DNA of 64,000 nucleotides. Origin: Prorocentrum cordatum. Lineage: Eukaryota; Sar; Dinophyceae; Prorocentrales; Prorocentraceae. This document shows, one piece after another, positions 32,780-42,886 of this stretch. The notes beneath the pieces were generated by a model, which worked only from the letters and a program-made list of their open reading frames with translations, had not been told where the DNA came from and searched no databases. A program made the position numbers and the translations under genes. The DNA lies in assembly GCA_963575745.1 (NCBI GenBank), contig CAUYUJ010005758.1:418486-482485 (forward strand). The letters are read 5' to 3'. The number at the start of each line of letters is the position of its first letter. Positions within the stretch are counted from its first letter, which is position 1.

Positions 32780-33235
32780 ACGGGAACCAGCAGCACGATG
32801 CGATTCGCGCTGGCCTGCGCGAACACCCCCACCCCCTCACTGGCGAGTCCAGCGAGGGGGGAAGCGTCCACTCGCCCCAGCGCAAAGCGTCACGGCCGCA
32901 TCGTTCGATCTTGCGCTGGACATTGGGGGGCGCCCCAGTCAAAGATGCGCAGTCCGTCCGTGCGAAGCTTGGCTAGGAGGTGCGAGCCCCGCCCCGGAAG
33001 CAACTGCTGATCTGCCCAAGCCCGATTGGCGGTCGCTCCCAGGGTGAGGGGTTGCGCCAGCTGGGGCCTGTAGTAGCAGCGCTGCCCAGGACGGCCACGG
33101 CGAGGGCGAGGCCAGGGTAATTGCTCGTCGTGGCATGGGCCTTCCGTCAGCGCCCGCCGCCTGCTGATGCCTGTCCCAACCAGCAGGTCCAGCGCCATGC
33201 ACCAGCGCCCTGCCCAGCCAAGAACGGCGCCTAAT
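32780..33235. repeat. About 440-bp segmental duplication, copy iii
   Basis: Direct repeat of 31280-31720, 1.5 kb away, with the same internal order and scattered substitutions and small indels. It sits within the type B array like copies i and ii. Confidence 0.75.
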
Positions 33236-34429
33236 CTGGCAAACAGCGGCCCCTGGGCAGCGCCCTCCCACCGTCGTCGTCCAGAGGCTGCCGCGTTGCT
33301 GGCGTCGCCATTGCCCGCTGCAGCTGCGGGTCGCCACGCGTCGGGCGTGCAGCAGGAGAAGTGCAAGCGCAACGGACAAGTTCCATTGTGACCAGCACGA
33401 TAAGAAACATCAGCACCACTCGCAGCAGCACCAGCACCACCAGCAGTGCCTCTGTCAGTACCCCGAGAAAGACTAGCAACACCACCGGTGCGACCAGTCC
33501 GACAGGAACCAGCAGCACCACAAGCAGCAGCGCGAGCGCCACCAGCACCACTGCAATAGTGCGCGCAACCAACCCTAGCGCCGCTGGTGGCACCTCTGGC
33601 CACAACGACAACAAGCAGCACCACCACGCACAGCAACACCAGCGCCATAATATGTAGCATTGTGACGAACACGACGGGAAACAGCAGCACCACGCGCAGC
33701 ACCACTAGCGCCACCAGCAGCCCCAGCGCGACCCACACGACAAGAAACAGCAGAACCATGCGCCCCAGCACGAGCGCAACCAGCAGCAACAGTGTGCAAC
33801 AAGCAGTACCACTGTGACCAGCACGAAGGGAACCAGCTGCATCAAGCGCAGCAGCACGAGCGCCAGCAGCAGCGAATTGTGACCAGCAGGACGGGAAGCA
33901 GCAGCACTACGCGCAGCACTGCAATCGCAATCAGCAACACCACTGTGACCAGCACGGCGAGAAACAGCAACACTACGTCCTCCAGCCCAAACACAATGAG
34001 TAATACCAGTGTGACGAACATCACCAGAGACAGCAGCCTTCCGCGAAGCAGCAACACGAGTGTGACCAGCACTGACCAGCACGAAAGGAAGACGCAGCGC
34101 AACAAGTAGCACTACGGGCGCCATCGGCAGCACCACTGCGACCAGCCAGACGAGAAACAACATCACTACGCGCACCAGCACAAGTGCAGCGAGGAGTACC
34201 ACCGTGAAGAGCATCGCTGGAAGCAGCACCACTGTGACCAGCACAACTGAAATCAGCAGCACCATGCGCAGCACTACTAGCGGAACCAGCAGCACCAATG
34301 TGACCAGCAAAACGAAAACCAGTAGCACATCGCGAAACAATACAAACGGTACCTTGGCACCAAACTGACGTCGGATGGGGCCGTGATCCGGAAGCTTGCG
34401 CAGCCCACAAGCTTGCGAAGCTGCGTCTT

Positions 34430-35270
34430 TCCTGCGACGCCCATGGCGTTCGCAATCAAAATGTGGCAGGCGCCCCAGCGATGGTACAGCCTATAATCAA
34501 GGCGAGAAAGGGCATTCGCAATCAAGGGCGCGACCGGCGCCGAAGCGGCAACACAACATTCGCAATCATATTTTTGGCTGGCGCCAGGCGAGAGCAGCAT
34601 TCCGAGTCGAGAGCACAATCCGCGCTGAGGCGAGAACAACGGCGCCCACGACTTGGGCGAAAGCAACATTCCGAGTCGAGAATGCGGCCCGCGTTGAGGC
34701 GAGAACAATCGTCGCAATCATGCGTGCGGCCAGCGCTTGAGCGAAAGCAGCACTTTCAATCAGATGTGGCCAATGCCGCAGCGAGAACGACATGCTCAAT
34801 GAAAGATGTGGCCGGCTTCTGGGCGACATCCACATTGCTCCTCGGACATGCGACTGGCGCCGCAGCGAGAACGACATCTTCAATGAAAAATGTGGCTAAC
34901 GCCTTGTCGACAGGAACCTTTTCCATCACACATATGAGAGGCGCCAAGACGAGAACGACATGTTCAATGATGTCGTCGGCGCCGAGGCGACAGCCACATT
35001 TTCAACCCAAGATATGGCCAGTGCCAAGACGAGAACGTCATGTTCAATGAAGGATGTCGCCAGCTCCTAGGCGACAGCAGCATTTTCAATCAGACATTTG
35101 GCTGGCGCCAAGGCGAGAACGACATTCTCAATGAAGGACGTCGCTGGCGCCATAGAGGCGGCCACAGTTTCTTTCAGAAATGTGGCCCACGCGCAGGCCA
35201 TAACAATGAAGGATGCCGCTGGCGCCTAGGCGGCAGCAGCATTTCTTATCAGAGATGATGCCCACGCACA
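34430..35270. repeat. 42-bp minisatellite (type A), right block
   Basis: Degenerate 42-bp units like the left block (AATGAAAGATGTGGCC, GGCGC-CAAGACGAGAACGAC), about 18-20 copies, more diverged. Type A therefore flanks type B on both sides in the same orientation. Confidence 0.75.
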
Positions 35271-36090
35271 CGCCGGAGCATCATTCCGAGACACGCGTGT
35301 CGCCAGAATGCAAATGTCACGCCCATTCCGCGCGGGTCGGGCTCGGTGTCACCGAGGTCAGGGCCACGCTAGGTGGTCAGCCTACGTCAGGGGGAGTGCA
35401 TTATCGGTCTCGTCTTTTATTATGGCATTTTCCGCGGCGCACGCCAGGTACATCATTGACCCGACTCGCACTCTATCATGTATTCAAGAACGCCACAATC
35501 GTACGATTCGGGTTTGGCCAACGTAAAAAAGAGGAGGAGGACGAGGCGACGAGCGTAGGAGGGAGTCCGCGGCCCTCGCCTACCCCACTTGCCCCAGGGC
35601 TCCTCGGCCAGAGGAGCGGGGGCAGCAGCGGGCGGCTGTCCTGCCTCGAGGGCGCCGCAGTGGGGCGCCACGATGGTGCCGACGGGCACGGCGCACGGGC
35701 GCACACTCTCGGGGGAGGCGAGGCACTCCCGCCAGAGCAGGGATGTGGTGCGATGGGAGCGGTCGAAAAGATAAAGCGCCGAGCGGAGAGGGGGCCGAGG
35801 GCAGGGCGAACGAAGCGGAAGGGGGACGAGGAGAAATCAACGGAGCACTCCACAGCCGACTCTCGTCGGGCTGCGTCCCCGGACTCGCGCGCACCCCTAC
35901 TCCATTATCCACGAGGAGCCTGACAGCAGCAGGCGCCAGGTGGAGCAGGGGCGGGGGGGCAACAGCCGCGGCGGCAGGGGGGGGAACGGAAGCGACGAGA
36001 CGGGGGGGGGAAAGCCGAGAAAATCGAAAGGGGAGGGCAGGCGATGCCAGGGGACAGCTGTGGCTGATGAGACGAACTGGAAGGGCTCAC
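35271..36090. other. No confident gene
   Basis: GC-rich; 35540-35900 is open in most frames with Arg/Gly/Ala-rich products. G runs occur at 35948-36012. If the candidate exon at 36091-36365 is real, its 3' intron lies here, starting with GTGAG at 36090-36086 on the minus strand. Confidence 0.35.
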
Positions 36091-36365
36091 GGATCCTCGG
36101 GGCGGAGACCGACGGGGCGAGAACGAACTCGGAGACGAGGGAGCAATCGCAGAGCGCGTGGGTGACGGCGCCGTGGGGGCAATTGGCCCGCTCGGTGAGG
36201 CTGGCGCCATTGGCGACGTCGAGCACCCCGTGGCAATTCGTGTCGGCGGCGTCATCGGGCACATCGCAGCAACCGTCAAGCTCGATGTACTGGTCATCGG
36301 TGGTGCACAAGAGGTCCTCGTCCGCGTGGTGATGCGTGGAGCTCGCCGAACACGTCGAGGCCCCA
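36091..36365 (-). CDS. Candidate Cys-rich exon, unknown protein
   Basis: The minus frame reads GASTCSASSTHHHADEDLLC, then TTDDQYIELDGCCDVPDDAA, TNCHGVLDVA, NCPHGAVTHALCDCSL and ends SAPRI. Eight cysteines occur within about 60 residues. It is bounded by an acceptor-like CTTGTCAG (36373-36366) and a donor-like GTGAG (36090-36086). Amino-acid use is unlike the GC-driven frames nearby. No signal peptide or known domain was recognised; a secreted or disulfide-rich segment is an inference. Confidence 0.45.
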
Positions 36366-36393
36366 CTGACAAGACGACGTCACTGCCATCCTT

Positions 36394-36888
36394 TCAAGCA
36401 AAACTGGCGTCGTATACCTCCCTGCTAGCCGCCGGGTTACATGCCGCACCTGCGCCCTTGCAAGGCCGAGCGCCGGCTAGCTCACAAGGCGCGGACCCAC
36501 GTGGTCCCTGCGCAGGCTTTGCACCGACGCCTGGCGCCGGGATGGGGGACTCCCGTGGCACAGCGTGCCCAGCAAAATCGGCGACGAACACCTCCCTGTT
36601 ACCCGTCAAATTACACACCTTATCTGCACCCTTGTAAGGCCGACCACTGGCTAGCTGACAAGGCGCGGACACATCTGGTCCCTGTGCAGACTTGGCACCG
36701 GCGCCTGACGGCGGGATGGAGGATTCCCAGGGCATCCGATTGCTTTCCGAGCTGCTGGCAGGAGCCGCCCCTGGTAAGTATGCGTTCCAGTTCCAGCTTG
36801 AGACCATCTCGGCATTCAGGAATTCGATGTGATCTGACTTGGGGAGCACCACCGCCCGCCTTTCACGTAGACGTTCTTCCCACTTCAA
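36394..36888 (-). CDS. ORF with in-frame 58-residue duplication, unknown
   Basis: A 164-residue minus frame contains two copies of a 58-residue (174-bp) block: GAGAKSAQGPDVSAPCQLAS and GVGAKPAQGPRGSAPCELAG, each followed by GRPYKGADKVCNLTGNREVF-like text and ending DFA or SFA. The Cys and Gly spacing is kept between copies, and the frame is preserved. It lies just upstream, in minus sense, of the candidate Cys-rich exon. Function unknown. A decayed repeat that happens to stay open is the main alternative. Confidence 0.4.
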   Translation of the reverse strand: MKWEERLRERRAVVLPKSDHIEFLNAEMVSSWNWNAYLPGAAPASSSESNRMPWESSIPPSGAGAKSAQGPDVSAPCQLASGRPYKGADKVCNLTGNREVFVADFAGHAVPRESPIPAPGVGAKPAQGPRGSAPCELAGARPCKGAGAACNPAASREVYDASFA

Positions 36889-36903
36889 ACCATTACCATT
36901 GTG

Positions 36904-37630
36904 CTATGCTCTCTTGGTACGTGGGAGGGGACGCTGACGCCTGCGAATATGTTCGGCTCCAGATGCTGACGACTGCGCCGACTTGCTCACGTGCAGCAGA
37001 TTGGTATCGTCATTCATCAAGTCGTCGCTGCGGTCCTCTGGCTGAGGCCTTGGGGCTGCAGGCGCAGATGTGCCATCTGAGGTGGCCGGGTCTCGCTGCT
37101 CAGCAATCCTGGGAGTCGTCTCGGCGATCAATAGGTCCACAGATGCTTGATCTGCTTGCTGAGCAGCCAATGAGAGCCGAACATTGCGAGCTGCGCTGAG
37201 GTGTAAAGTCAGAAGGTGATGTCATATCCCGCGGTCTTGCCTGTAAATGTCCTGGTAGCGTAAGTTGAGTATCCGCATATCCTCTCCTCCATCAAAGAAG
37301 CTGTGAAGGCACAGGCGTCTCGCAAGTTCTCGAACCTGCTCTGCCGTGGAGGCGAGACGACGTAGTTGTGGATTTTCCATGATACACAGCTCAGCATACG
37401 GTTGGCGCCACCATAATCAATCCTCATAGCCCGTAATGTCATCCCATGCCACAACATCACCAAGCCAGTGGCTGGCGTATCCACTGCGGTGCTGTCGAAA
37501 GCCATCTTCAGTCCATACAGAATCTGACTCCTCCGCAGCACGGCGAAGGGCGTTAGGTGCAGCATCGTCAGGCTGGAAGTGGCTGACCCGAGCAGAACCG
37601 ATGTCACCGCACGAGAGCGCCTCATCACCA
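36904..37630 (-). pseudogene. Unassigned coding-like pieces past the LINE 3' end
   Basis: Minus frames 37631-37209 and 37170-36904 (reading ASVDLLIAETTPRIAEQRDP) look partly protein-like and lie directly beyond the LINE C-terminal tail. They may be more LINE sequence, a separate element, or part of the gene containing the exon and duplicated ORF at 36.1-36.9 kb. No domain is recognised. Confidence 0.3.
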
Positions 37631-38857
37631 TCGGCGCGAGGGGAAGGAAGGTGCAGGAGAGGGCCCATGAGTGAGCAGTTCAGAACGACGGCGCCGCGAG
37701 CGCACAACATCACTGCCAGCTGAGGCCTGCCTGGCTGTATCATTCGGGACCTCTGGCACGGGATCGGAACGTGAAGCGTGGTAGTGGATAGTGGCGTCAG
37801 CGTGGACCGATGGGAGCATCTCGCCACCACAGACCTCGTCGCACTCACTGATGGCAGGCGGGGCCGCGGAGCCATCAACCCCGAGCAAGTAAGACCTCAT
37901 CTCACGCCGAAAGAGACGAAGGGTAGACCAGAGTGCCAGGCGACGGCGCGCTCCCAGACTTCGCGCGGCTCGTGCGACTTCACCCGCTCCAGGCACTGGG
38001 CGACGCTGCGTCTGCGCACGGTCGAGCGACGCCATGCAGCAGCACAGATGTCGGTGGCCATCTCGGCGAGCGTCCGTCCAGTTCGGAGCCTCTCGGCCTC
38101 CGCCCACTCGCGCCAGAGTCTCCAGTCACTAAGGCCACCATCAAGCATGTCCAGCATCAGCATCCACCGCGAGGCCTTCGACACCGTGGACAAGAAAAAG
38201 ACAACCTGAGGGCTGTTGGGGTCGACCTCATCATGGGGGCACGCACATGCCATGAGAGCCATTATCGACGCCAGTTTGGATCTTCTGAACAGTGCGGGGC
38301 GACGTCGGAGTCGTGGAAAGAATACTGCCCATTCGAGAACGATAGACGGGAACCGAAATCTGCAGGGCCCCAACACCAGTTGATACTGCCAACAAGGTGC
38401 AGGTCGCCCGAAGGGCCTGCAGTGGCGTCGCAACCATCGGCGCAGCGTCGTCCTCAGATGCTGCAGAAGCAAAAGGCGTGGAAGGCGTCGGCGGGGTCGA
38501 CGTCGGCGAGACAACCGGTGTCGACCGAGGCGATGAGGCAACGGCCTGCCGACCAGCAAGCGGCCTCTGAGCCAAAGCGGCGACCGACGGGTGACTTGAT
38601 GGGGCAGGGCGATCCATGTCAGGGGGCGAATAGCTGATCCAGTCGTCGGTGGCCGAGGGCGTGAAAGGGGCCAGGCCAGGACGTGGGGCGCCAGGGGAGG
38701 GGCCGCAACTGGAGCTCGGCTCGGAGGTAGACGAAAGGGAGATCACACCAGAAGGATGCTGAACCCGTCGCTGCAGTGGGATAGGTGGCGGTGGTACCCA
38801 TCGTCGCAATCGGTCGCTCGGCTTAGGCGAAGGGGGCGGAGCGGAGCGAAGCACCAA
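37625..38857 (-). pseudogene. LINE ORF2 C-terminal tail
   Basis: After the RT frame stops at 38823, a one-base shift near 38835 continues it as RSAPPPSPKPSDRLRRW, a Ser/Pro/Ala-rich segment to about 38290. A further shift gives a helical segment (DMLDGGLSDWRLWREWAEAE, VAQCLERVKSHEPREVWERA) to 37897, and another frame runs to 37625 (SYLLGVDGSAAPPAISECDE). The direct continuation suggests one polypeptide originally. No catalytic motif was recognised in the tail. Confidence 0.55.
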
Positions 38858-40150
38858 CGTAGCCGCGAAGCTGCGAAGGTGTCGCGATAGCCGAGCCGAG
38901 ACGGGCTAGGTTGTAAATCTGGTACATAACATAGAGACACTCAAGATGGCGAGGGCGCGGTTGAGTGAGGCCCCAACGCTCAGGGAGGGTACGGGGGAGG
39001 GATCGTTGAATACCTGGGCCGACTGCTCGGAGTAGAATAGGGCAGCGCGCATAGTGCAGAAGACGGTCAGGACGTTGGCACCCAAAGCGACATCCTAACT
39101 TGCCCTGCGGATGGATGACGCGATGTGACGTGAGCCAGACATTGCCCCAAGTGCGCAATGCAGACCTGGCCAGGCTCTGTGGGACTAGGCATAGTAGTTC
39201 GCGGAGCTGTGGCCAGAGAACCCGATCAAGAAAGGGGTGGTAGGCAGTGAAATGCGGGGCCAGGTTTCGCTTCAGCATCTGTGATAAGGGAGAGTGCGCG
39301 CACATCTGCGAGCCAAGATAGAGCGCTACTGCCCGCTGTAGTTTGGGTATTCTCGTGGTAACCGCTGCCTCGTCCTGGACGGCCTGGCGGGCACCGCATA
39401 TAACCTCATCCTGGGAAGAGATCTGGATCAACTCGAGATGTTCGACGAGAACAGTAGACTTCCAAAACTGGGGGTAAAATCGAGCACGGTCCAAACATGG
39501 TAACGGAGTAAGGTCGAAGCGGCCATCGTCAATCTCACGTTGAAAACGTATGACAGTGCTGCGCAGGAGCTGCAGGTAGTTGCAATGGCCATCGAACGCA
39601 TGCGTGGCAGCCCGAAGTGGGGCGGCCGTCGACTGCGCAGTCCACGATGGGAGAAGCGGGCCCCCCAAGACGGCAGCTCCAGCATCGCTCCGTTCGAAAA
39701 GAGACCAAGCGGAGCCCGTGGCACCTGATGGGGGCGCACCACGTTCGACCGGGAGAAAACACTCGGGCACCGGGATGAACTGAGCAATATAGGACAGACA
39801 CGGGCACACGCTTGTACGATACGAGATGCAGCTCGCGCTGACATCAGCCGCCCCCATCCCCAACATACGCGCACGTGTGCGAGCCTTTTCCCAGCGCGGC
39901 GTCCCAGCACATGTCGATCGTAGATACAACATGCACCCCTCGATCGAGAAACCTCCCCACTCCAGGGAAATGCGCGCTATTTGCGCCTGTGTCACGGCGC
40001 GCAGCGTAGCCGTGATCTTGCCGACGAGGGGGGCAAGAGTGCACTTGCATATCTTACACGTAGGCCAACGAGCTTTTGCATCGCGCCGAGGACGCGACCA
40101 GAATCGTAAGCGAAGCCATCTCATACACAACTGCACTGGGGCCGTCAGCA
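38823..40150 (-). pseudogene. LINE RT C-terminal half with zinc motif
   Basis: The long minus frame (40304-38823, 493 codons) is protein-like from about 40150: IARISLEWGGFSIEGCMLYL near 40000-39940, then IPKLQRAVALYLGSQ and SALRTWGNVWLTSHRVI. It carries the zinc-binding motif CRFGC-x7-HYARC (39092-39043), the usual C-x3-C...H-x3-C motif after non-LTR RT. It stops at 38823 because of a frameshift relative to the tail. The first 50 codons of the open frame are out of phase with the RT and are not real. Confidence 0.8.
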
Positions 40151-41010
40151 CATGCACGACATATCCCCAACGAGCGGCGTTCGACGCTGCGCTTGAGATC
40201 GGCAAGCATTGGAGAGGAGGCCAGAGCGTAGAGAGACCCAGACAATCCACATCCCTGGGTAACCCCAAACCTGACCCATAATATAATAGTATACTGGGAT
40301 CCATCAGCTATGGCACCATCCACTGCAACATGCACCCAATAGATAAAAAGCAATAGTCTCGCCTGGTAACCCAAGGGCCCCCAGCAGCTGGAGTAGGAAG
40401 GACTGGGAGAGACTGGGAAAGGCTTGCACATCGTCGAAACCGACCACGATGGGGGCGGCGCCGAGAGGCAAGAGGACGTTGCGAGGAAAGACGAGCGTGT
40501 ACATCCAACTCGAGCACGTTCTGGCACAAGTTCCGTCCTCTGACAAAACCTCGCTGCGACGCAGGGGTGACCGCCTGGGCCACTGGCTCGAGGATGCGAT
40601 TCACGACGGAACTAAGGGCCTTTACGTCAGCGTTTCCCGATCCAAGAACACGGCATCTGTAAGGAGGTCGGGCACATCATCCCGATGGTTGGTCAGCCCC
40701 ATGGGAGCCCTTCGGGGGGGAGGCCTGGAGGGTCACGCTAGCAGACGCATATAATGATTGACCATGGCATAGCCATCCACACATACGAGCCAGATGTTGA
40801 GCACCATAGTCGCACGCCAACCAGGCAGCATACGGGGGCCCGTCCATCCCCAGGGGCCGAGTGCATGGCCCGCTTCAGCACGGTCAGCGGGCTCTGGATG
40901 TTGACATGGGAGGCCTTCATGAGGAACCCGTCGAAGTATTCTGAGTGAGGGCTGTCTGGGGCTCCTTCTTGGCGAACACTGGGGTCCAGTAGGCCGCGAG
41001 GGCCGAGGTC
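40150..41010 (-). pseudogene. LINE reverse transcriptase catalytic half
   Basis: Motifs occur in order but in three frames: the GWTGPRMLPGWRA region (G-x-DGLPY-like, about 40850); SQRGFVRGRNLCQNVLELD (40553-40495); GFDDVQAFPSL, the catalytic-Asp motif A (about 40441-40409); and FGVTQGCGLSGSLYALA (about 40269-40220). CADGPSAVV (about 40150) stands where YADD is expected, with the second Asp lost. RT copies LINE RNA at nicked target DNA. Frame breaks and the altered ADD box make it inactive. Confidence 0.82.
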
Positions 41011-41642
41011 CTCTCCCGGGAATCTGCGACGGGGCCCTCAGGGGCGCTGGCCGCGGACAGGATGAGACGCTTCGAGAACGGAGCCCAGACAGAGGCCTTC
41101 CTTTCGAGAGCCCGAAGAAGCGATGCAGAGCTAGGCCTCCATGCTGGGGCTGTGCCCTGGGGGCCCAGTTCAGCAGGGGCAGCTGCAATTTCTGTTTCGC
41201 CGACAAGCCGATGCACCCCATCGGGCCAGCGCTCGAAGGTCGGGGCGTGGCGCAGCATGGCCTGCGAGCCCTCGATCACCAGCGCGTCGATGGCGTGATG
41301 GGAGAACTCCACGGGCCGCGCGGCCAGAGCGACATCTTGACGCCAGACTGCTCGAGCAATCCCACGTGCAACCAGCTGCATGGCACCTGGGAGATCAGGG
41401 GCAGCGTTGAACAAACGACCCCGCGTCTCTCGGGCCGCCTCTTTCATCATGGGCTTGCAATGCTCCGTCGCTGTCGGTGGACTCCAGCGAAGAAGATCGT
41501 CGCAGCCATCAGCAAGCATCCTCATGCAGCCTCTGTTGAAATAACTTGGACGTGACAGTGTGCTTCGGGATCGGTCGTTCCTGTTGAGGGTGAGCTCCAC
41601 GAAGACGAAGACGAACGGAGACCGCTGCGTGGTCAGAGACAC
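40917..41642 (-). pseudogene. LINE linker between endonuclease and RT
   Basis: A 241-codon minus frame reads AMQLVARGIARAVWRQDVAL, AIDALVIEGSQAMLRHAPTF and WAPFSKRLILSAASAPEGPV. It ends AAYWTPVFAKKEP, the Trp-x3-Phe word typical just before a non-LTR RT domain. It is the best-preserved open stretch of ORF2. Confidence 0.7.
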
Positions 41643-42351
41643 CTTTGAGGCAAAGCGCTTCAGGGCTGTCGATAGTGCAAACGTCGGTCATCACCTGCCA
41701 CGTCATCCAGCCCATAGCCGAGCGGAAGAAGCATTCGATGATGTTGACAGAGTTGGTGAACTTACCGAAGTGAGTCGGCGACTCACAGCCGACCTCCATC
41801 ATCTTACTCAAGGTCGAAGTACAAAACGGCGCATGAGCCATGCGGTCGTGCGTGGGCTGTGTCGTAGCACCGCACGGGCGATGAACAAATGAGAGAATAG
41901 TCAAAACTGTAGTTGAAGTCCCCCAGGACGACCACCATGAACGCTCACGGGTTATCAGCAGCCTGACGTAGGGCCCCGTCAATCTGCTCACAGACGCGGA
42001 GAACCTCAGCCCGAGTCAGGCCACGATTGTGCACATTGAAAACCACCAGCTGTGTCATCCCGAGCACCATGTCCACGCGTAGCACCCTGCCCTTGGCCAA
42101 GGGCACCGCGCAGCTGCTGACAGAGAGCGGAGGGAGAACAACTGCAACCCGACCTGCCCCTCGAACCTCCGTTGCCCATCGCTATCCTCGCGGAAGCTGC
42201 TATGGGCGATGGCAGTGGCCGAAGACCTAACGATGAAGTCGTTCAACTCAGTGCGATCTGCGTGCACCTCCTGGAGGGCAATGATAGCAGACCCCGGGCG
42301 TAGACGATGTAGGTACTTGATTGAGCTTAGGCGATGCCTTAGCTCCCCCAA
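41520..42351 (-). pseudogene. LINE AP-type endonuclease
   Basis: Three signature motifs occur in order: ALQEVHAD with the metal-binding Glu (about 42276-42250); GDFNYSF, the Asp-x-Asn motif (about 41927-41907); and GVSDHAAVSV, the Ser-Asp-His motif (Ser-Asp-His at 41637-41629). Other fragments (RVLRVDMVLGMTQLVVFNVH, near 42085-42030) fill the space between. They lie in different frames, so the domain is broken. The enzyme would nick target DNA for priming. Confidence 0.8.
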
Positions 42352-42452
42352 ATTGCAGCAACGCGCGCCCGCCCCACGAGAGACACTGCAGACTCGGCAC
42401 CAGCCCCCCTCCGACTTTACTCATAGGTAAAAGGGGCAGGTCGGTGAAGCTG

Positions 42453-42886
42453 CTAAATGCACCGCTGCGTAGGAGCTGCCGCTGAAGTCTGGCCCCGCAC
42501 CGCTTCTTGCAGATCGCGCCGGTGGAGACCCAGGGCGCAGATGCCGACGTCGCTCAACGAGATCTCAGGCGCCTCGTCGCGAGGGCGAGGCGCGACTCGC
42601 AGCGCGTCGGTGTAGTCAGCCTTGAGGGCCAGACGTTCACGATCCACGAACCAGCGGCGTTGGGGGTCCAGTCCAAGCATGGCAGCGCGCATCTTGCGCA
42701 GAAGCATGTCACCGCGAACCTGCTTGGGGGATTTGTCGAGGCCGAAGTGCAGCCGCGCATGGTCGGCACCTTGGGCCGGGCAGTAGAACTCGCGCCAGGC
42801 ACCGTCGGATTTGAGGCCCCCCCTAGAGCTTTCTGGACGCGGCGCGTCGCGAGGCCCACTGGCCCCGAGAAGCTGATCGAGAACTT
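42453..42886 (-). pseudogene. LINE ORF1 C-terminal portion past an in-frame stop
   Basis: Right after the TAG at 42889-42887 the same frame continues KFSISFSGPVGLATRRVQKA, which is the expected ORF1 continuation. A frame change near 42815 leads to KSDGAWREFYCPAQGADHAR, RLHFGLDKSPKQVRGDMLLR and KMRAAMLGLDPQRRWFVDRE, ending at 42453. This is the RRM-following part of dinoflagellate LINE ORF1. Confidence 0.75.

Larger units (their letters stand above)
30650..34340. repeat. 66-bp minisatellite complex (type B)
   Basis: Degenerate 66-bp units around CAGCACCACTGTGACCAGCA, CGACGGGAACCAGCAGCACC and ACGCGCAGCA. One frame gives 22-residue His/Gln repeats (227 codons at 30893-31576); others give Ser/Thr-rich products. 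The complex is interrupted by three copies of a unique segment with GCGCTGG and CAAAGCGTCACGGCC words (31280-31720, 31780-31935, 32780-33235). Long frames here are not called as genes. Confidence 0.8.

Noticed and set aside
30650-34340. CRISPR array
   Set aside because: Units are degenerate and contiguous with no unique spacers of constant length, and the genome is eukaryotic.
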